DNA of 25,781 nt from an uncultured Clostridia bacterium (GTDB taxonomy: Bacteria; Bacillota; Clostridia; Lachnospirales; Anaerotignaceae). Under the pieces are notes generated by a model. That model was not told the origin of the DNA, made no database searches, and was given only the letters and a program-made list of their open reading frames with translations. The position numbers were made by a program, and so were the translations under genes. The stretch lies in NCBI GenBank assembly GCA_910587735.1, contig CAJUNT010000030.1, forward strand, positions 1 to 25,781. The letters are read 5' to 3'. Positions 20,909 through 25,781 of the stretch are shown in pieces; within the stretch, counting starts at the first letter, position 1; each line of letters opens with the position of its first letter.

Positions 20909-21325
20909 ATGATACAGATACTGATAGGAGAAAAAGGTGAAGGCAAAACAAAGCGTTTGATTGATATGTCAAATGAAGCAGGAAAATTATCAGATGGACA
21001 TATTGTATTTATTGATGATGATAATAGACATATGTATGATTTACATTACAATATTCGTTTTGTAGATACAACAGGTTTTGTTATGGAAGACCAGAGAATA
21101 TTCTTTGGATTTATATGTGGTATATTATCTCAAGATGGAGATATTGAAAAAATTTATATTGATGGATTGAATAATATTATAAAATATATGACAGATGATG
21201 ATTTATTTGCCTTTATTAATGAATTGGAAAGATTATCTGAAAAAGCAAATGTTGATTTTATCATGACAATTAGCCGCAACAAAGAAACTGTCCCAGAAGC
21301 AATTAAAAGTTATCTGATTTCCTAA
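20909..21325 (+). CDS. Small P-loop ATPase-like protein of unknown function
   Basis: This 138-residue protein opens directly with a beta strand and a Walker A motif, G7-EKGEGK-T14. A Walker B-like strand is EKIYIDGLNNI. A further hydrophobic strand, VDFIMTISRN, ends in a sensor-1-like S-R-N. The protein is about the size of one minimal P-loop domain with no partner domain. Similar short proteins in Clostridia are often labelled PilT-like, but no pilus genes are here and that label is not supported. AAGGGGGAG (20893-20901) sets the start. The next gene starts 4 bases after its stop, so the two are coupled. Confidence 0.7.
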   Translation: MIQILIGEKGEGKTKRLIDMSNEAGKLSDGHIVFIDDDNRHMYDLHYNIRFVDTTGFVMEDQRIFFGFICGILSQDGDIEKIYIDGLNNIIKYMTDDDLFAFINELERLSEKANVDFIMTISRNKETVPEAIKSYLIS

Positions 21326-21329
21326 AAAT

Positions 21330-22277
21330 ATGGAAGAATATATTTATAACCGATATGCTGTTTATTTAAAAGAACATTATGGACAGAAAGTTTATAAGTT
21401 GCCTGTTCATATTGCTGTTAATTGTCCAAATCGTAAATATAACAGTTATGGTTGTACCTATTGCGGAGAAAAGGGCGCCGGATTGGAACAAAAATCCGAC
21501 GCTTTTTCTGTGGAAGGACAACTAAAATATAATATGGAATACATTTCAAAAAGATATAAAGCACAAAAATTTATTGCTTATTTTCAAAGTTTTACAAATA
21601 CTTATTTGCCTCCAGAAAAGTTTAAAAATTATATGGAACAAGCTGTACAGCAGAATATTGTAGAAATTGCTGTTTCTACAAGACCCGATTGTATTAGAAA
21701 GGAATATTTAGATATATTAAAAAGTATTTCTGAAAAAAATAATATAGAAATTACCATTGAATTGGGACTGCAAACAGCAAATTATCATAGTCTTGAAAAA
21801 ATAAATAGAGGGCATACACTAGCAGAATATATTGAATCTTCTTTGTTGATAAAACAATATGGCTTTCATTTATGTACCCATTTGATATTAAATTTACCTT
21901 GGGATAATCGTACTGATGTAATAGAGAGTGCAAAATTGATATCTGTATTAAAAAGTGACTATGTGAAATTGCATAGCTTGTATATTGAAAAAGGCACAAA
22001 AATGGCTGAAGATTATAATAATCATCTATTTGAAATTTGCTCCATAGAAGAATATAAGGAAAGAGTAAAATTGTTTTTGGAATATATAGCGCCCACTGTT
22101 TGGATACAAAGGTTGTTGGGCAGAGCACCAGAAAAAGATACCCTTTTTGTAAATTGGGGGAAAAGCTGGTGGAAAATAAGAGATGAAATAGAACAAGAGA
22201 TGATAATAGAAAATAGATATCAAGGAAAAAATTTTCATTATTTGGGTGGAAAATGTGTAAAGGAATTTTTTTTATGA
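21330..22277 (+). CDS. Radical SAM protein, YhcC family (TIGR01212)
   Basis: This 315-residue protein has cluster cysteines C32, C42 and C45 in NCPNRKYNSYGCTYCGEKGAG, the extended spacing typical of the YhcC branch rather than CxxxCxxC. FIAYFQSFTNTYLP, then EIAVSTRPDCI, and ELGLQTANYHSLEKINRGH are signature segments of that family. The C-terminal WIQRLLGRAPEKDTLFVNWG is also typical. The reaction is unknown; an RNA or cofactor role has been suggested for relatives. It lacks its own ribosome binding site and begins 4 bases after the P-loop gene, implying coupled translation. Confidence 0.92.
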   Translation: MEEYIYNRYAVYLKEHYGQKVYKLPVHIAVNCPNRKYNSYGCTYCGEKGAGLEQKSDAFSVEGQLKYNMEYISKRYKAQKFIAYFQSFTNTYLPPEKFKNYMEQAVQQNIVEIAVSTRPDCIRKEYLDILKSISEKNNIEITIELGLQTANYHSLEKINRGHTLAEYIESSLLIKQYGFHLCTHLILNLPWDNRTDVIESAKLISVLKSDYVKLHSLYIEKGTKMAEDYNNHLFEICSIEEYKERVKLFLEYIAPTVWIQRLLGRAPEKDTLFVNWGKSWWKIRDEIEQEMIIENRYQGKNFHYLGGKCVKEFFL

Positions 22278-22399
22278 AAAGCTGGAATTTTCTATCAATT
22301 TTTGATAAAATTGATTTGTAAAATTTTCCCCAATTTTACAATATAATTTATATTTCCCCAAAAAACTGTAAATGAAATATTTTAAAGGAGGCGTTACCA

Positions 22400-23713
22400 A
22401 TGGGAAATCGTTTTGAAGAAATGTATAAACAAAAATTAGCAAGCCCTGAAGAAGTAGCAAAATATGTAAAATCAGGATTTATTTGTGCTTGTCCTACTGC
22501 ATTAGGTGAACCATCATCTATTATACAGGCAGTGGGAGAAAGAGCAAAAAAAGGTGAAATTGAAAATGTTTATCATCACGCAATATTGTCTGTAAAACCA
22601 GGTTCTGCTTTTTTAGACCCAGAATTAAAAGGAAAATATGATTATGTTTCATGGTTTACAAGTGGTCCAGGAAGAAAGGTAATACAACAAGGGCTTTATG
22701 ACTATATACCAAATCATTACAGTACAATGCCTTTGTATTGGCGTGAAGTTATGCCAAGATTAGATGTATTTTATGCTGAAGTTTCTCCTATGGATAAACA
22801 TGGTTATTTTTCTTTTGGTATGTCTGGTGCAGAAGTACCAGCAATGCCAGAAAGAGCAAGCATTATACTTTTAGAAGTAAATAAAAAAATGCCAAGAACA
22901 TTTGGTAATAATTTAATACACATCTCAGAAGTAACAGCAGTATGCGAAAGCGACAGACCTTTATCAGAACTACAAAATCCTCCTTTATCTGAAAATGATA
23001 AAAAAATTGGTGGTATGATTGCTGAACTCGTACCTGATGGCGCAACATTACAGTTAGGTATTGGTGGTATTCCTAATGCAGTTGGTATATTATTAAAAGA
23101 TAAACAAGATTTGGGTATTCATACAGAAATGTTTACAGATAGTATGGTAGATTTATTGGAATGTGGTGCTGTTACAAATAAAAGAAAACCTATCAATAAA
23201 GGAAAAACGATTGCAACATTAGCATGGGGTACACAAAAAATGTATGATTATGTAGACGATAATCCTGCTTTTGAAATGCACCCAGTAGATTATACAAATA
23301 ATCCTTACATTATTGGACAACATGATAATTTTATTTCTGTTAATGCAGCAGTAGAAATTGATTTATTTGGACAGGTTTGTGCAGAAAGTTTAGGCACAAA
23401 ACATTACAGTGGAAGCGGTGGACAGCTTGATTATGTAAGAGGTGCAAATTTATCAAAAGGCGGAAAAGGATTTATTGCAATGCAGTCTACGGCAAAAGAT
23501 GGTGCAATATCAAAAATTAAACCAACATTGACACCAGGTTCTATTGTAACAACAGGTAAAAATGATGTGGATTATATTGTTACAGAAAATGGCGTTGCAC
23601 AATTAAAAGGTAAAACAGCAGGAGAAAGAGCAAAACTTTTGATTTCTCTCGCAGCACCACAGTTTAGAGAAGAATTAACATTTGAAGCTAAAAAAATGAA
23701 TTTGATGGTATAA
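22400..23713 (+). CDS. Acetyl-CoA hydrolase/transferase family CoA-transferase (4-hydroxybutyrate/butyryl-CoA:acetate type)
   Basis: This 437-residue enzyme moves CoA between acyl-CoA and a free acid such as acetate. The catalytic glutamate is E243 in GIHTEMFTDS, equal to the nucleophile of 4-hydroxybutyrate CoA-transferase. Other marks are QLGIGGIPNAV just before it, GSGGQLDYVRGA (about 346-357), and STAKDGAISKIKPTLTPGSI with VDYIVTENGVAQLKGKT near the end. Length and motifs place it with AbfT/Cat2/But enzymes. The acyl substrate cannot be settled because no butyrate, propionate or aminobutyrate pathway gene is adjacent. AAAGGAGG (22384-22391) sets the start. It is monocistronic. Confidence 0.88.
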   Translation: MGNRFEEMYKQKLASPEEVAKYVKSGFICACPTALGEPSSIIQAVGERAKKGEIENVYHHAILSVKPGSAFLDPELKGKYDYVSWFTSGPGRKVIQQGLYDYIPNHYSTMPLYWREVMPRLDVFYAEVSPMDKHGYFSFGMSGAEVPAMPERASIILLEVNKKMPRTFGNNLIHISEVTAVCESDRPLSELQNPPLSENDKKIGGMIAELVPDGATLQLGIGGIPNAVGILLKDKQDLGIHTEMFTDSMVDLLECGAVTNKRKPINKGKTIATLAWGTQKMYDYVDDNPAFEMHPVDYTNNPYIIGQHDNFISVNAAVEIDLFGQVCAESLGTKHYSGSGGQLDYVRGANLSKGGKGFIAMQSTAKDGAISKIKPTLTPGSIVTTGKNDVDYIVTENGVAQLKGKTAGERAKLLISLAAPQFREELTFEAKKMNLMV

Positions 23714-23718
23714 TAAAT

Positions 23719-23757
23719 AAAGCGGAGAAGTCCCAAAATGGTGATTTCTCCGCTTTT
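23719..23757 (+). terminator. Terminator after the CoA-transferase gene
   Basis: AAAGCGGAGAA (23719-23729) pairs with TTCTCCGCTTT (23746-23756), with a 16-base loop and a short T-run. Confidence 0.8.
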
Positions 23758-23780
23758 GTAAAAAAGAAAGGAGAAGTATT

Positions 23781-24227
23781 ATGCGCGCAAGTTGGGACGA
23801 GTATTTTATGCAGATTGTAGAGGTAGTAAAAACAAGATCTACTTGTTTAAGACGTCAAGTAGGAGCAGTTATAGTAAAAGATAATCGTATTATTACAACA
23901 GGCTATAATGGCGCACCTTCAGGATTGAAACATTGTACAGAATTGGGAGGGTGTGAAAGACAAAAAATGGGTATTCCTTCAGGAGAACGCCATGAGTTAT
24001 GTCGTGCGCTTCATGCTGAACAAAATGCTATTATACAAGCTGCAAAATTAGGCAACACAACAGAAGGTGCAACATTATATGTAAATGTACAACCTTGTGT
24101 GATTTGTGCAAAAATGCTTATTAATGCAGGTATTGTTAGAGTAGTATATAAAGGAGATTATCCTGACGATATGTCAAAAGCAATGCTAGAAGAGGCAAAT
24201 ATTGAATTAGTAAAAATGCAAGAATGA
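23781..24227 (+). CDS. Deoxycytidylate (dCMP) deaminase, ComEB-like
   Basis: This 148-residue zinc enzyme converts dCMP to dUMP, feeding thymidylate synthesis. The catalytic zinc site is H78-A-E80 with C106 and C109 in PCVICAK. SWDEYFMQIVEVVKTRSTC, then VIVKDNRIITTGYNGAPSG are hallmarks of the dCMP deaminase branch rather than cytidine deaminase. The segment C52...C58 to H71 could hold a second zinc as in phage T4 dCMP deaminase. AAAGGAG (23767-23773) sets the start. It has terminators on both sides. Confidence 0.93.
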   Translation: MRASWDEYFMQIVEVVKTRSTCLRRQVGAVIVKDNRIITTGYNGAPSGLKHCTELGGCERQKMGIPSGERHELCRALHAEQNAIIQAAKLGNTTEGATLYVNVQPCVICAKMLINAGIVRVVYKGDYPDDMSKAMLEEANIELVKMQE

Positions 24228-24236
24228 AATCTCATC

Positions 24237-24267
24237 AAAAAAGCCCTTTTATTAAGGCGCTTTTTTT
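24237..24267 (+). terminator. Terminator after the dCMP deaminase gene
   Basis: AAAAAAGC-CCTT pairs with AAGG-C-GCTTTTTTT with one bulged C, followed by a T-run. Confidence 0.8.
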
Positions 24268-24288
24268 GAAATGATTTCAAAAAAAATA

Positions 24289-24317
24289 TTGACAATCTAA
24301 CGAAAAGTTAGTATTTT
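24289..24317 (+). promoter_or_regulatory. Promoter of the YheO-type regulator with an inverted repeat in the spacer
   Basis: TTGACA (24289-24294), a 17-base spacer and TATTTT (24312-24317). The spacer holds CTAAC (24297-24301), GAAAA, GTTAG (24307-24311), a compact inverted repeat placed where a repressor would block RNA polymerase. Confidence 0.6.
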
Positions 24318-24369
24318 GTAATTATAAAACAATATGATTGATACTCAAACTATTTGTTAGGGAGGCAAT

Positions 24370-25017
24370 ATGGAAATTAATACTGATTTTTTAATACGAT
24401 TTTTAAATAATATTGCTGCTTTATTTGGAGATGGTTGTGAAATTGTATTGCATGATTTTACAAAGGATTATGACAGCACTATTATACATATTGTAAATGG
24501 GCATCTCTCAGGTAGAAAAGTAGGAGATTGTCCGAGCAGTTTCTTTTTTGAGCATTTAGTAGACGGTGAAATTAAAATGGACGACAAGCCAGTTTATTTT
24601 AATACAACACAAAAGGGAAAAATGTTGAAATCTTCTACCACATTTTTGAGAAATAAACATAATAAAATTATAGGCTCTGTATGCATCAATTTTGATGTGA
24701 CATCATTTTTTGATGCACAGTCTTTGCTAAATCACTTTTTAAATTATGAAGAACAAAAAATACAAGAAAATGAAATATTGGTCAGCAATGTTGGAGAACT
24801 TTTAGAGTATTATTTAATACAATGTGAAAAGGAAATTGGAAAGCCTGCTGTTACAATGAATAAAGAAGAAAAAATGAAAGCATTAGAATATTTAGACAAA
24901 AAAGGGGCTTTGCAGATTTCAAAAGCTAATGTGCGATTATGTGAATTTTTTCAAATATCTAAATTTACGTTATATCATTATTTAGAAGAAATTAGAGAAA
25001 ATAAGAAGGGAGTATGA
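24370..25017 (+). CDS. YheO/DauR-type transcriptional regulator (PAS-like plus HTH)
   Basis: This 215-residue regulator has an N-terminal YheO-type PAS-like sensor (about 1-115), with LFGDGCEIVLHDF, then STIIHIVNGHLSGRKVGD. KSSTTFLRNKHNKIIGSVCINFD closes the sensor. The C-terminal HTH (about 150-212) ends KANVRLCEFFQISKFTLYHYLEEIRE. This is the DauR-like architecture, whose known member controls D-arginine catabolism in Pseudomonas. GGGAGG (24360-24365) sets the start. It lies 5 bases before a PhzF-family isomerase gene and is probably cotranscribed with it, which suggests local regulation of that enzyme. The ligand is unknown. Confidence 0.88.
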   Translation: MEINTDFLIRFLNNIAALFGDGCEIVLHDFTKDYDSTIIHIVNGHLSGRKVGDCPSSFFFEHLVDGEIKMDDKPVYFNTTQKGKMLKSSTTFLRNKHNKIIGSVCINFDVTSFFDAQSLLNHFLNYEEQKIQENEILVSNVGELLEYYLIQCEKEIGKPAVTMNKEEKMKALEYLDKKGALQISKANVRLCEFFQISKFTLYHYLEEIRENKKGV

Positions 25018-25022
25018 TATTT

Positions 25023-25781
25023 ATGAAGTGTTTTGTAGTAGATGCTTTTGCAGAAAAAGTATTTGGAGGCAATCCAGCAGGAGTTTGCGTGTTAGAAAAA
25101 GCAATATCAGAAGAAATTATGCAGAATATAGCGAAAGAGAATAATTTATCTGAAACGGCTTTTGTATATAAAGATGACAAACATTATTGTTTAAGATGGT
25201 TTACTCCAGGAGGAGAAATTGATTTATGTGGTCATGCGACAATGGGTACAGCTTATGTTATTTCAAATTTTATAGATAAAAATGCAGACAGTATAGAATT
25301 TCATACCAAAAGTGGTATATTGATAGTAGAGAAAAAAGGAAATTTATTTGAAATGGATTTTCCTTCTCGTATGCCTGAAAAAATAGATGTCATAGAGAAA
25401 GTGCAAGAAGTGATAGGAGTAAAACCATTAGAAACGCATTTATCAAGGGATTTGGTGGTTTTACTTGAAAATGAAAAACAAGTAAAAGAATTAAAGCCAG
25501 ATTTTGTAAAAATGAGAGCATTGAATGTAGGTTTAGGCGTTGTTGTGACAGCAAAAGGAGAAAAAGAAGATTTTGTTTCAAGATATTTTGCACCAGAATT
25601 AAATGTTAATGAAGACCCTGTAACAGGCTCCTCTCATAGCAGTTTAATACCATTTTGGGCAAAAAGACTAAATAAACAAAATATGATAGCAAGACAACTT
25701 TCTGAAAGAGGTGGTATACTCTATTGCCAAAATGTAGGAGAAAGAGTTAAAATAGGGGGCAGTGCTGTATTATATATGACT
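25023..25781 (+). CDS. PhzF-family isomerase/epimerase, 3' end outside window
   Basis: This is the first 253 residues of a diaminopimelate-epimerase-fold enzyme. MKCFVVDAFAEKVFGGNPAG is the standard PhzF opening. NLSETAFV holds the conserved acid E44, RWFTPGGEIDLCGHATMGTAY is the signature first-domain loop, and NEDPVTGSSHSSLIPFWA marks the second domain. Such enzymes move hydrogens or epimerise carbon centres without cofactors; only PhzF itself has a firmly known role (phenazine), and no phenazine genes are here. AAGGGAG (25006-25012) precedes ATG 25023. Pairing with a DauR-like regulator suggests an amino-acid substrate, as inference. About 260-300 residues would be the full length. Confidence 0.92.
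   Translation, partial: MKCFVVDAFAEKVFGGNPAGVCVLEKAISEEIMQNIAKENNLSETAFVYKDDKHYCLRWFTPGGEIDLCGHATMGTAYVISNFIDKNADSIEFHTKSGILIVEKKGNLFEMDFPSRMPEKIDVIEKVQEVIGVKPLETHLSRDLVVLLENEKQVKELKPDFVKMRALNVGLGVVVTAKGEKEDFVSRYFAPELNVNEDPVTGSSHSSLIPFWAKRLNKQNMIARQLSERGGILYCQNVGERVKIGGSAVLYMT

Overview
The window is AT-rich, densely coded DNA from a spore-forming, low-GC Gram-positive anaerobe, most likely a member of class Clostridia. The evidence is an alpha/beta-type small acid-soluble spore protein with a sporulation-type promoter, a glmS ribozyme, an L10 leader, strong AGGAGG ribosome binding sites, a clostridial 2[4Fe-4S] ferredoxin and a 4-hydroxybutyrate/butyrate-type CoA-transferase. No rRNA, tRNA, CRISPR array or prophage was seen. 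The order or family is not settled by the sequence.

Layout. 1-260: C-terminal end of a transposase. 525-1421: ferredoxin, spore protein and a PspC-domain membrane protein. 1543-4545: lon-ysxC on the minus strand from one good promoter. 4671-6807: glmS preceded by its self-cleaving, glucosamine-6-phosphate-responsive ribozyme. 6829-7951: minus-strand pair of a 3-methyladenine DNA glycosylase, which lacks any AUG/GUG/UUG start, and a flavin-type PNPOx-family protein. 8104-10659: zinc/manganese-type ABC transporter (lipoprotein, ATPase, permease) with overlapping genes. 10752-12250: a four-cysteine TSCPD protein, a small membrane protein, and a divergent pair of a DUF2325 gene and a DtxR-type metalloregulator with an operator-like palindrome. 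12272-13266: a small island of two short minus-strand genes, each with repeated operator-like motifs, bracketed by two inverted copies of a hairpin-rich dispersed repeat.

13311-15854: rpmG-secE-nusG-rplK-rplA, one operon from a consensus promoter to a strong terminator. rplK and rplA are each preceded by a near-identical hairpin resembling the L1 binding site of 23S rRNA. 15872-17192: an insertion between rplA and rplJ, holding a frameshifted gene, a small gene remnant and a prolyl-tRNA deacylase. 17250-18439: rplJ-rplL behind a full L10 leader. rpoB does not follow rplL, so the usual rplKAJL-rpoBC order is broken twice.

18560-25781: mixed metabolic and accessory genes. These are a bacterial-type poly(ADP-ribose) glycohydrolase-like protein, two GNAT acetyltransferases, a P-loop protein coupled to a YhcC-type radical SAM protein, a CoA-transferase, dCMP deaminase, a YheO-type PAS/HTH regulator and a PhzF-family isomerase cut by the window end.

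No clearly new multi-gene system is evident. The points most worth following are the non-AUG start of the DNA glycosylase, the A8-tract frameshift, the small ribbon-helix-helix gene with its operator array, the twin L1-type leaders, and the DtxR/DUF2325 divergent unit.
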